64,000 bases of DNA from Pseudomonas tensinigenes (GTDB lineage Bacteria > Pseudomonadota > Gammaproteobacteria > Pseudomonadales > Pseudomonadaceae): contig NZ_CP077089.1 of assembly GCF_014268445.2 (NCBI RefSeq), positions 2,287,501 through 2,351,500 on the forward strand, read 5' to 3'. Shown in pieces: positions 17,831-24,651 of the stretch. The notes under the pieces were generated by a model. It searched no databases, had not been told where the DNA came from, and saw nothing but the letters and a program-made list of their open reading frames with translations. Within the stretch, counting starts at the first letter, position 1; every line of letters starts with the position of its first letter. The position numbers were made by a program, and so were the translations under genes.

Positions 17831-17846
17831 AGCGAGATTTGTGCCA
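17831..17846 (-). promoter_or_regulatory. Sigma-54 promoter of the nitrate transporter unit
   Basis: The minus strand reads TGGCACAAATCTCGCT, with GG-N10-GC spacing. The predicted start near 17820 is only a few bases before the first hexaloop hairpin, the same layout as at nirB. Confidence 0.7.
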
Positions 17847-17860
17847 ACAGCCGGAAAGTC

Positions 17861-18180
17861 AAAAGCCCCTCACCCTAGCCCTCTCCCAGAGGGAGAGGGG
17901 ACTGATTGGGGGATGCTCGCGAAGTACGCCGACCTGTGATTTCTGCTGTGAATCCATAATCGACTCGGTCTTTCAGGTCGATGTTTGACGTCAGACTGCT
18001 CGGTCGGTCCCCTCTCCCAGAGGGAGAGGGGACTGATTGGGGGATGCTCGAGAAGTACGCCGACCTGTGATTTTCTGCTGTGAATCCATAATCGACTCGG
18101 TCTTTCAGGTCGATGTTTGACGCCAGACACCTAGGTCGGTCCCCTCTCCCTCTGGGAGAGGGCTAGGGTGAGGGGCTTTT
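17861..18180. mobile_element. MITE-like element (type C repeat) with internal tandem duplication
   Basis: The element is 320 bp. Its ends are perfect 27-bp inverted repeats: AAAAGCCCCTCACCCTAGCC plus CTCTCCC on the left (17861-17887) and the exact reverse complement at 18154-18180. Inside, a unit of about 131 bp starting CTCTCCCAGAGGGAGAGG is present twice in tandem (from 17881 and from 18012), and the repeats differ at only a few bases. Shorter relatives with one internal unit lie at 29284-29447 and 61708-61850. No open reading frame of credible quality lies inside. It separates nasT from the transporter promoter. Confidence 0.8.
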
Positions 18181-18197
18181 CAAGCGCTCAGAGCATT

Positions 18198-18773
18198 TCA
18201 GCCCAGCAACTCACTCATGGCAATAATCTGCTCCGCCACCTGAATCAGCTTCTGCTGCCGGCTCATCGCCTGGCGTCGCATCAAGGTGTAAGCCTCTTCC
18301 TCATTGCAATCCTTCATCTTCATCAATAACCCCTTGGCCAGCTCAATGCGTTTGCGCTCAGCCAATTGCTGATCCCGCGCCTGCAACTGCGCGCGCAAGG
18401 CCTGATCACTCTCGAATCGCGCCATCGCGACATCGAGAATCGGCTGCAGACGCTGGGCGTGAATGCCTTCGACGATGTAGGCACTGACCCCGGACTTGAT
18501 CGCCTGGCGCATCACCCCCGGATCATGTTCATCGGTAAACATCACGATTGGCCGTGGCTGGTCGCGGCTGACCAGTACCACTTGTTCCATGACATCGCGG
18601 CTCGGTGACTCGGTATCGATCAGAATGACGTCCGGGCGCACCGTTTCGACGCGCGCGGGCAGGTCGATGGTCAGGCCGGACTCGTCGATCACCTCGAAAC
18701 CGGCTTCAGTCAGCGCGGCTTTCAGGCGCCCGACTTTTTTCGCCGTGTCATTGATCAGCAGAATGCGCAACAT
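18198..18773 (-). CDS. nasT: NasT, ANTAR-domain antitermination protein
   Basis: This 191-residue RNA-binding regulator stops premature termination in nitrate assimilation leaders. Residues 1-120 form a receiver-like domain (MLRILLINDTAKK ... DVILIDTESPSRD, with D53 at the usual phosphorylation position). The usual acidic pair near the N-terminus is reduced to a single Asp (LINDT), and the Lys-Pro near its end is absent, so phosphorylation is unlikely. Residues about 130-185 are the ANTAR helix bundle (ERKRIELAKGLLMKMKDCNE, YTLMRRQAMSRQQKL). It lies 15 bases downstream of nasS, whose product sequesters NasT when nitrate is absent. Three leaders in this window carry its presumed target hairpins. 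Confidence 0.96.
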   Translation of the reverse strand: MLRILLINDTAKKVGRLKAALTEAGFEVIDESGLTIDLPARVETVRPDVILIDTESPSRDVMEQVVLVSRDQPRPIVMFTDEHDPGVMRQAIKSGVSAYIVEGIHAQRLQPILDVAMARFESDQALRAQLQARDQQLAERKRIELAKGLLMKMKDCNEEEAYTLMRRQAMSRQQKLIQVAEQIIAMSELLG

Positions 18774-18788
18774 ATTCGCGGTCTCCTG

Positions 18789-20000
18789 TCAGCGGCGGGC
18801 GAGAAGGGGAACGTCGTCGCTCATCGCGTGCAGCTTGAAGCTGCGCGCGTAAGCGGCCGGGTCGCTGCCGTCCCAGATTTTGCCGTCGAGCAACTGGCTG
18901 CTGCGCATGTCGGTACCCCACGCCGCTACGCCGACGGCGGTGGCGGCGTCGCGATATAGATCGAGTTGCTGAACCTGACGGGCGACAGCGAGGTAATCCG
19001 GGTCTTCGCGCAGTAAGCCCCAGCGACGGAACTGGGTCATGAACCACATGCCATCGGACAAGTAGGGCAAATTCACCTCGCCATTGCCGTGAAAGCGCAG
19101 CGCATGAGGATCCTGCCAACGATTGCCCAGCCCATCGGCATAGTCACCGAGAAAACGCGGTTCGATGCACGAAAGCGGCGCGTCCAGATATTCCGGAGCG
19201 CTGAGCAATTGCGCGGTGCTGCGACGATTCTCCGGGCTTTCTTCGATAAAGCGGCTGGCTTCAAGGATCGCCATCACCAGCGCGCGCGCCGTGTTCGGGT
19301 ATTGCTCGACAAATTCGCGAGTGCAGCCAAGGACTTTTTCCGGGTGATCGGGCCAGATGGTCTGGCTGGTGGCCAGGGTAAAACCCAGATTCTGCTGCAC
19401 CGCGCTAGCCGCCCAAGGCTCGCCGACACAAAAACCGTCGATGCGCCCGGCTTGCAGATGCGCAACCATTTGCGGCGGCGGCACCACCACACTGTCGACA
19501 TCCTGCAACGGATGAATGCCCTGACTCGCCAGCCAGTAATACAGCCACATCGCATGAGTGCCAGTGGGAAAAGTCTGGGCGAAGGTAAGTTTTGCGCGGC
19601 TTTGGTGCACGTGCCGATCCAGCGCTTCAGGACTGCTCACGCCAAGGTTCTGCAGACCGTGGGAGAGGTTGAGGCTCTGACCGTTCTGATTCAGCCCCAT
19701 CAGCACCGCCATGTCGGTCGACGTCACGCCGCCAATGCCCAGGTGCACGGCGTAGATCAGACCGTACAGACTGTGGGCGGCATCCAGTTCGCCGCTGACC
19801 AGTTTGTCACGAAGGTTGGCCCAAGAGCTTTGGCGCTTGAGATTCAGGGTCAGCCCGTAAGGCTGGGCAAAGCCCTGTGTGGCAGCAACGACAACCGATG
19901 CGCAGTCGCTCAACGCCATGAAGCCGAGGTTGATTGCAGTCTTTTCCGGGGCATCGCTGCCATTGACCCAGGCCAGTGGCCCTACCGAAGGTTCATTCAT
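18789..20000 (-). CDS. nasS: NasS, nitrate/nitrite sensor related to NrtA binding proteins
   Basis: This 403-residue protein has the fold of the nitrate-binding NrtA/SsuA periplasmic proteins ([77 protein letters not shown]). It has no signal peptide, so it acts in the cytoplasm. In Paracoccus and Azotobacter NasS holds NasT inactive and releases it when nitrate or nitrite binds. I chose ATG 20000, which has GAGGTGG just upstream; the frame continues 37 codons into the leader without similarity. It is the first gene of nasS-nasT, behind a sigma-54 promoter and a hexaloop/terminator leader of its own. Confidence 0.93.
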   Translation of the reverse strand: MNEPSVGPLAWVNGSDAPEKTAINLGFMALSDCASVVVAATQGFAQPYGLTLNLKRQSSWANLRDKLVSGELDAAHSLYGLIYAVHLGIGGVTSTDMAVLMGLNQNGQSLNLSHGLQNLGVSSPEALDRHVHQSRAKLTFAQTFPTGTHAMWLYYWLASQGIHPLQDVDSVVVPPPQMVAHLQAGRIDGFCVGEPWAASAVQQNLGFTLATSQTIWPDHPEKVLGCTREFVEQYPNTARALVMAILEASRFIEESPENRRSTAQLLSAPEYLDAPLSCIEPRFLGDYADGLGNRWQDPHALRFHGNGEVNLPYLSDGMWFMTQFRRWGLLREDPDYLAVARQVQQLDLYRDAATAVGVAAWGTDMRSSQLLDGKIWDGSDPAAYARSFKLHAMSDDVPLLARR

Positions 20001-20014
20001 ACACCGCCACCTCG

Positions 20015-20063
20015 AAAAAAAGCGCCGCCGCGGACTTTGCGCAGGCAAAACCCGGGACGACGC
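20015..20063 (-). terminator. Leader terminator (attenuator) of nasS-nasT
   Basis: On the minus strand an 8-bp outer stem (GCGUCGUC/GGCGGCGC) and a 10-bp inner stem (CGGGUUUUGC/GCAAAGUCCG) are separated by one C-C mismatch. A CUGC loop closes the hairpin and seven U follow at once. It ends 15 bases before the nasS start codon, with the ribosome site in between. The outer 5' arm contains the 3' arm of the second hexaloop hairpin. Confidence 0.85.
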
Positions 20064-20097
20064 CATTGTCCTTGCCCGCCTGCCGTCATTGGCCTGC
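20059..20097 (-). promoter_or_regulatory. Candidate NasT/ANTAR hairpins in the nasS leader
   Basis: Two tandem hexaloops with A1 and G4 are read on the minus strand: GCAGGCC[AAUGAC]GGCAGGC (20097-20078), whose stem has tandem G-A mismatches, and GAC[AAUGGC]GUC (20070-20059), a short stem. Stems are weaker than in the other two leaders, but the loops share the AANGRC pattern and the second hairpin again overlaps the terminator. This suggests NasT acts on its own operon. Confidence 0.65.
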
Positions 20098-20117
20098 GCG
20101 CTGATAGTCAAGGAGGG

Positions 20118-20133
20118 TGCAAGGCATATGCCA
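20118..20133 (-). promoter_or_regulatory. Sigma-54 promoter of nasS-nasT
   Basis: The minus strand reads TGGCATATGCCTTGCA, close to the RpoN consensus TGGCAC-N5-TTGCA, with GG-N10-GC spacing. The start would be near 20108, just ahead of the hexaloop hairpins. Confidence 0.72.
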
Positions 20134-20181
20134 GTGCCAGTGATTTGCGCGTGCGCCTCGCGCCGCAGGTCGATGCCCGGC

Positions 20182-20187
20182 TATAAT
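20182..20187 (+). promoter_or_regulatory. Probable -10 element of pyrD
   Basis: A perfect TATAAT lies 37 bases before the pyrD start. I see no good -35 hexamer at 16-18 bases. It is divergent from, and about 50 bases away from, the nasS promoter. Confidence 0.5.
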
Positions 20188-20223
20188 CGCCGCCTCTTTT
20201 CGCCGCCCGAGTCATCGCCGCCC

Positions 20224-21243
20224 ATGTATTCCCTGGCCCGTCAGCTGTTGTTCAAACTTTCCCCGGAAACCTCCCACGATCTGTCGCTGGATCTGATCGG
20301 CGCGGGTGGGCGTTTGGGCCTCAACGGCTTGCTGTGCAAGGCGCCGGCGAAGAAGCCGGTGACGGTCATGGGCCTCGAATTCCCGAACCCGGTGGGTCTG
20401 GCGGCCGGTCTGGACAAGAATGGCGCGGCCATCGATGGCTTCGCACAACTGGGTTTCGGTTTTGTCGAAATCGGCACCGTGACTCCGCGCCCGCAGCCGG
20501 GCAACCCGAAACCACGGATTTTCCGCCTGCCGGAAGCCGAGGCGATCATCAACCGCATGGGTTTCAACAACCTCGGTGTGGATAACCTGCTGGCGCGCGT
20601 GGCCGCGGCGAAATACAAAGGCGTGCTGGGCATCAACATCGGCAAGAACTTCGATACCCCGGTTGAACGCGCGGTCGACGACTACCTGATCTGCCTGGAC
20701 AAGGTTTACGCCCACGCCAGCTACGTGACGGTCAACGTCAGCTCGCCGAACACTCCGGGCCTGCGCAGCCTGCAGTTCGGCGATTCGCTCAAGCAATTGC
20801 TCGCGGATCTGGCTACCCGCCGCGCCGAACTGGCGTTGCGTCATGGCAAACATGTGCCGTTGGCGATCAAGATCGCGCCGGACATGACCGACGAAGAAAC
20901 CGCGCAGGTGGCTCAGGCCCTGATCGAAACCGGCATGGACGCGGTGATCGCGACCAACACCACCCTGAGCCGTGTTGGCGTTGAAGGCATGGAGCATGGC
21001 GACGAGGCGGGCGGTCTGTCGGGCGCGCCGGTGCGTGAGAAGAGCACGAATACCGTGAAGGTGCTGGCCGGCGAGTTGGCTGGGCGGTTGCCGATCATTG
21101 CGGCGGGCGGGATTACTGAAGGCAAGCATGCGGCCGAGAAGATTCTCGCCGGTGCGAGCCTGGTGCAGATCTACTCTGGCTTCATCTATAAGGGCCCGGC
21201 GCTGATTCGTGAGTCGGTAGACGCGATCGCCGCCCTGCGCTGA
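20224..21243 (+). CDS. pyrD: Dihydroorotate dehydrogenase (quinone), class 2
   Basis: This 339-residue FMN enzyme oxidises dihydroorotate to orotate in pyrimidine synthesis, passing electrons to membrane quinones. The N-terminal helix ([23 protein letters not shown]) is the membrane-associating part of class 2 enzymes. Family signatures are [67 protein letters not shown] with the catalytic Ser, and [15 protein letters not shown] near the C-terminus. The start at 20224 gives the standard length; frames extending further upstream overlap the nasS leader. Confidence 0.97.
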   Translation: MYSLARQLLFKLSPETSHDLSLDLIGAGGRLGLNGLLCKAPAKKPVTVMGLEFPNPVGLAAGLDKNGAAIDGFAQLGFGFVEIGTVTPRPQPGNPKPRIFRLPEAEAIINRMGFNNLGVDNLLARVAAAKYKGVLGINIGKNFDTPVERAVDDYLICLDKVYAHASYVTVNVSSPNTPGLRSLQFGDSLKQLLADLATRRAELALRHGKHVPLAIKIAPDMTDEETAQVAQALIETGMDAVIATNTTLSRVGVEGMEHGDEAGGLSGAPVREKSTNTVKVLAGELAGRLPIIAAGGITEGKHAAEKILAGASLVQIYSGFIYKGPALIRESVDAIAALR

Positions 21244-21249
21244 TCCAAT

Positions 21250-21341
21250 TGTGGGAGCGAGCCTGCTCGCGAAGGCGCCAGTTCAGTCAATATTTCTGTG
21301 ACTGACACACCGCTTTCGCGAGCAGGCTCGCTCCCACAGGT
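21250..21341. repeat. REP pair, type A
   Basis: Two inverted copies of GTGGGAGCGAGCCTGCTCGC lie between the convergent pyrD and rmf genes. The left copy begins 8 bases after the pyrD stop codon. Confidence 0.92.
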
Positions 21342-21377
21342 TTCGTGTTCAAGCACAAAAAATGAGTTTTCCGGCAT

Positions 21378-21402
21378 AAAAAAGGGCTCCTCGAAGGAGC
21401 CC
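21378..21402 (-). terminator. Intrinsic terminator of rmf
   Basis: The minus-strand stem GGGCTCC/GGAGCCC with loop TTCGA is followed by six T. It lies about 85 bases past the rmf stop codon. Confidence 0.88.
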
Positions 21403-21487
21403 CTGGGCCGCAGCCCGCCGTCCGGGAAGGACGTGCATGGTAAGTCGTTACAAATTCAGATTGTCGTGTCGGAATTAATGCCCTGTG

Positions 21488-21703
21488 TCAGCCGACGGCG
21501 TGAAGTTCGTTGAGTCTGTGGATTCCCGCAGTGCCGGTCATACCGTCCCAGTTGTCGCCGCGTCCTTCTCGCCAGCCGTTAATCCAGGCTTGGCGTACCG
21601 ACGGTAGAGTAAATGGGCAAAGCTCACGGGATTTGCCACCAACGCCATATTGATATCCGCGCAAAAATGCTCTTTCCAACGGATCACGCTTAAGTCTTCT
21701 CAT
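21488..21703 (-). CDS. rmf: Ribosome modulation factor
   Basis: This 71-residue basic protein binds 70S ribosomes in stationary phase and drives formation of inactive 100S dimers. The core is typical: MRRLKRDPLERAFLRGYQYG near the N-terminus, then SRELCPF, RQAWINGWREGR and DNWDGMTG. The start is preceded by TGAGGG. It stands alone, convergent with pyrD, and has a long structured 5' leader (21744-21836), so control after transcription start is likely. Confidence 0.97.
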   Translation of the reverse strand: MRRLKRDPLERAFLRGYQYGVGGKSRELCPFTLPSVRQAWINGWREGRGDNWDGMTGTAGIHRLNELHAVG

Positions 21704-21743
21704 AGGGTGTTTCCCTCACTTGTTGACTGTTTTGTGTCGCGTT

Positions 21744-21836
21744 GACCTCAACTGAGGTCTGGCAGAAGAAACCTGCCATGGTGCGGCTCGCTGCCGGCGT
21801 GGCGAGCCAAGGTGTTGACGCCGTTGCGACGTCAAC
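21744..21836 (-). ncRNA. Structured 5' leader of rmf (probable rmf RNA motif)
   Basis: Four perfect inverted repeats follow one another in the rmf 5' untranslated region: GTTGACG/CGTCAAC (21814-21836), GGCTCGC/GCGAGCC (21785-21808), TGGCAG/CTGCCA (21760-21778) and GACCTC/GAGGTC (21744-21759). They end about 40 bases before the start codon. A conserved rmf RNA motif upstream of Pseudomonas rmf genes is on record in the RNA family literature. I infer identity from position and structure, not from an alignment. Confidence 0.7.
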
Positions 21837-22235
21837 CTGTGCTCAGTTCTAACCAATGAGTCACATCGAGGGAATGATCGTTTTGTCATAAGGACGTAAC
21901 GAAATTAGTGCTACAGCCATAAGTAACGACGGGTTTCATGCACGGTTTTTCAGCAAACCCCGGTATGATCGGCCCCGCGCTGGATGATGGGGTTAATTCT
22001 TTAGTGAGAATGACCCACGTTTGCGCTGGGGTATAAAGCGACGAAGGGTCGTTTTAAGACTTTTTGTTGCATCAACTTTTTTATCTGTCCCGGCATCTAA
22101 TCTCTTTTAACCCGAGCAGCGGGGATGGAACGGCACACCTTCGTGCCACGCGGGCGTTCTTTTAGAAAAGCGCCTGATTGAAAACCGGATCGGCAATGCG
22201 TTGCCGATTCACTAGCCAAAGGCTTTGGAAATCCC
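21837..22235. other. Long leader/promoter region between rmf and rlmKL
   Basis: No credible gene lies in these 399 bases. The region holds the rmf promoter side and a long leader for rlmKL. The clearest structure is the perfect hairpin ATCGGCAA-TGCG-TTGCCGAT (22189-22208), which ends 27 bases before the rlmKL start. A second one, GGCAC-ACCTTC-GTGCC, lies near 22130-22146. I see no obvious -35/-10 pair. Confidence 0.5.
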
Positions 22236-24506
22236 ATGTCCGACCGTTTCGAACTCTTCCTCACTTGCCCTAAAGGCCTTGAAGGCCTGCTCATCGAGGA
22301 AGCCGTCGGGCTTGGCCTTGAAGAAGCACGCGAGCACACTTCCGCCGTGCGTGGCATGGCGACCATGGAAACCGCTTATCGCCTGTGCCTCTGGTCGCGT
22401 CTGGCCAACCGTGTGTTGCTGGTGCTCAAGCGTTTCCCGATGAAAGACGCTGAAGACCTCTACCACGGTGTGCTCGACATCGAGTGGCAGGATCACATGC
22501 TCAGCGACGGCACCCTGGCCGTCGAATTCAGCGGCCACGGCTCAGGCATCGACAACACCCACTTCGGTGCCCTGAAAGTCAAAGACGCCATCGTCGACAA
22601 ACTGCGCACGCCGCAGGGCGACCGTCCGTCGATCGACAAGCTCAACCCGGATCTGCGCATTCACCTGCGTCTGGATCGCGGCGAAGCGATTCTCTCCCTT
22701 GATCTGTCCGGCCACAGCCTGCACCAGCGCGGTTACCGTCTGCAGCAGGGCGCTGCACCGCTGAAGGAAAACCTCGCGGCGGCGATCCTGATCCGTTCCG
22801 GCTGGCCGCGCATTGCTGCCGAAGGCGGCGCGCTGGCTGACCCGATGTGCGGTGTCGGTACGTTCCTCGTCGAAGCCGGCATGATTGCCGCCGACATGGC
22901 GCCGAACCTGCGCCGTGAGCAGTGGGGCTTCACCGCGTGGCTCGGTCACGTTCCGGCACTGTGGAAAAAACTCCATGAAGAAGCCGTTGAACGTGCCGCT
23001 GCCGGTCTGGCCAAGCCACCGTTGTGGATTCGTGGCTACGAAGCTGATCCGCGTCTGATTCAGCCGGGCCGCAACAACGTTGAGCGTGCCGGCCTGAGCG
23101 AGTGGATCAAGATCTACCAGGGCGAAGTGGCGACGTTCGAGCCGCGTCCGGATCAGAACCAGAAAGGTCTGGTGATCTGCAACCCGCCGTACGGCGAGCG
23201 TCTCGGTGACGAAGCCAGCCTGTTGTACCTCTACCAGAACCTCGGCGAGCGTCTGCGTCAGGCCTGTCTGAACTGGGAAGCGGCGGTGTTCACTGGTGCG
23301 CCGGATCTGGGCAAGCGCATGGGCATTCGCAGCCATAAACAGTATTCGTTCTGGAACGGCGCGTTGCCGTGCAAGCTGCTGTTGATCAAAGTGCTGCCGG
23401 ATCAGTTCGTCACCGGCGAGCGTCGCACCCCGGAACAGCGTCAGGCCGAGCGCGAGCAAGCGGCTTACGACCAGACCCCGGATGAGCCGCAAGAGCGCAA
23501 GTTCAACAAGAACGGCAACCCGATCAAACCGACGCCGGCCCCGGCGCCAGTGATCGAGCAGCCGCGCTTGAGCGAAGGCGGGCAGATGTTTGCCAACCGT
23601 CTGCAGAAAAACCTCAAGGCCATGGGCAAGTGGGTCAAGCGCGAAGGCATTGATTGCTACCGCGTCTACGATGCCGACATGCCTGAGTATGCGATGGCCA
23701 TCGACCTGTACCACGATTGGGTGCACGTTCAGGAATATGCCGCGCCAAAATCCATCGATCCGGAAAAAGCCTCGGCGCGCATGTTTGACGCCCTGGCAGC
23801 GATTCCGCAGGCACTGAACGTCGACAAGAGCCGCGTGGTGGTCAAACGCCGCGAGCGCCAGAGCGGCACCAAGCAGTACGAGCGTCAGGCTGCGCAAGGC
23901 AAGTTCAATGAAGTCAGCGAGGGCGGCGTGAAGTTGCTGGTCAACCTCACCGACTACCTCGACACCGGCCTGTTCCTCGATCACCGGCCGATGCGCATGC
24001 GTATTCAGAAAGAGGCCGCCGGCAAGCGCTTCCTCAATCTGTTCTGCTACACCGCGACCGCCAGCGTACACGCGGCCAAGGGCGGCGCGCGCAGCACCAC
24101 CAGCGTCGACCTGTCGAAGACTTACCTCGACTGGGCGCGCCGCAACCTGTCGCTGAACGGTTACTCCGACAAGAACCGTCTGGAGCAGGGCGATGTGATG
24201 GCGTGGCTGGAAAGCAGCCGTGACGAGTACGACCTGATCTTTATCGATCCACCGACGTTCTCCAACTCCAAGCGCATGGAAGGTATCTTCGACGTGCAGC
24301 GTGATCAGGTGCAGTTGATTGACCTGGCCATGGCCCGTCTGGCAACCGGCGGTGTGCTGTATTTCTCCAACAACTTCCGCAAGTTCCAGTTGGAAGAAAA
24401 CCTCGCCGAGCGTTATGCGGTCGAGGAAATCAGCGCGCAGACCATCGATCCGGATTTCGCCCGTAACACCAAGATCCACCGCGCCTGGAAAATCACGGCT
24501 CGTTGA
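22236..24506 (+). CDS. rlmL: Bifunctional 23S rRNA methyltransferase RlmKL
   Basis: This 756-residue fusion protein carries two methyltransferases that make m2G2445 and m7G2069 in 23S rRNA. An N-terminal ferredoxin/THUMP region (about 45-155) leads to the RlmL domain (ADPMCGVGTFLVEAGMIAADMAP near 205, catalytic NPPYGERLGDE near 315). A linker rich in Pro, Gln and Glu (about 395-445) leads to the RlmK domain (FLNLFCYTATASVHAAKGGA, then FIDPPTFSNSKRM near 670). The length matches the E. coli fusion (about 700) with a slightly longer linker. ATG 22236 is the only reasonable start. The gene is monocistronic here. Confidence 0.96.
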   Translation: MSDRFELFLTCPKGLEGLLIEEAVGLGLEEAREHTSAVRGMATMETAYRLCLWSRLANRVLLVLKRFPMKDAEDLYHGVLDIEWQDHMLSDGTLAVEFSGHGSGIDNTHFGALKVKDAIVDKLRTPQGDRPSIDKLNPDLRIHLRLDRGEAILSLDLSGHSLHQRGYRLQQGAAPLKENLAAAILIRSGWPRIAAEGGALADPMCGVGTFLVEAGMIAADMAPNLRREQWGFTAWLGHVPALWKKLHEEAVERAAAGLAKPPLWIRGYEADPRLIQPGRNNVERAGLSEWIKIYQGEVATFEPRPDQNQKGLVICNPPYGERLGDEASLLYLYQNLGERLRQACLNWEAAVFTGAPDLGKRMGIRSHKQYSFWNGALPCKLLLIKVLPDQFVTGERRTPEQRQAEREQAAYDQTPDEPQERKFNKNGNPIKPTPAPAPVIEQPRLSEGGQMFANRLQKNLKAMGKWVKREGIDCYRVYDADMPEYAMAIDLYHDWVHVQEYAAPKSIDPEKASARMFDALAAIPQALNVDKSRVVVKRRERQSGTKQYERQAAQGKFNEVSEGGVKLLVNLTDYLDTGLFLDHRPMRMRIQKEAAGKRFLNLFCYTATASVHAAKGGARSTTSVDLSKTYLDWARRNLSLNGYSDKNRLEQGDVMAWLESSRDEYDLIFIDPPTFSNSKRMEGIFDVQRDQVQLIDLAMARLATGGVLYFSNNFRKFQLEENLAERYAVEEISAQTIDPDFARNTKIHRAWKITAR

Positions 24507-24521
24507 CGCTTTACCGGGTTG

Positions 24522-24559
24522 GATCCACAGAGCCTTGATTTTTAAAGGCTCCGTGGATC
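24522..24559 (+). terminator. Hairpin after rlmKL, possible terminator or leader stem
   Basis: The stem GATCCAC-a-GAGCCTT/AAGGCTC-c-GTGGATC has 14 pairs and one mismatch. It has no T-run behind it, so termination would be inefficient. It may instead belong to the leader of the GGDEF gene that follows. Confidence 0.5.
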
Positions 24560-24568
24560 TGCCCGCGC

Positions 24569-24645
24569 TAGCTAAATTAGTGGCTAATAGCTATAACTCA
24601 CACACGGTCAATGGGGTTTTCCCGTAAATGCTGGCGTAGTGAGTT
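24569..24645 (+). ncRNA. Structured leader of the GGDEF gene (candidate Pseudomon-GGDEF motif)
   Basis: The first hairpin is TAGCT-aa-ATTAG-TGG-CTAAT-AGCTA (24569-24593). The stem AACTCAC/GTGAGTT (24595-24601 with 24639-24645) then encloses a small GGG/CCC hairpin. The whole ends 6 bases before the ATG, so the closing stem covers the place where a ribosome site would lie. An RNA motif named Pseudomon-GGDEF is known upstream of GGDEF genes in this genus; assignment to it is my inference. Confidence 0.5.
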
Positions 24646-24651
24646 GTCTTT

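Noticed and set aside
17870..18130. An 86-codon frame on the minus strand inside the repeated element
   Set aside because: It is made of the tandem repeat unit itself (the same KHRPERPSRLWIHSR stretch appears twice), has no ribosome site and lies in a MITE-like repeat.
22542..24479. Long minus-strand frame of 645 codons opposite rlmKL
   Set aside because: It is fully antisense to a well-identified gene in GC-rich sequence, with biased low-complexity composition and no family signature.
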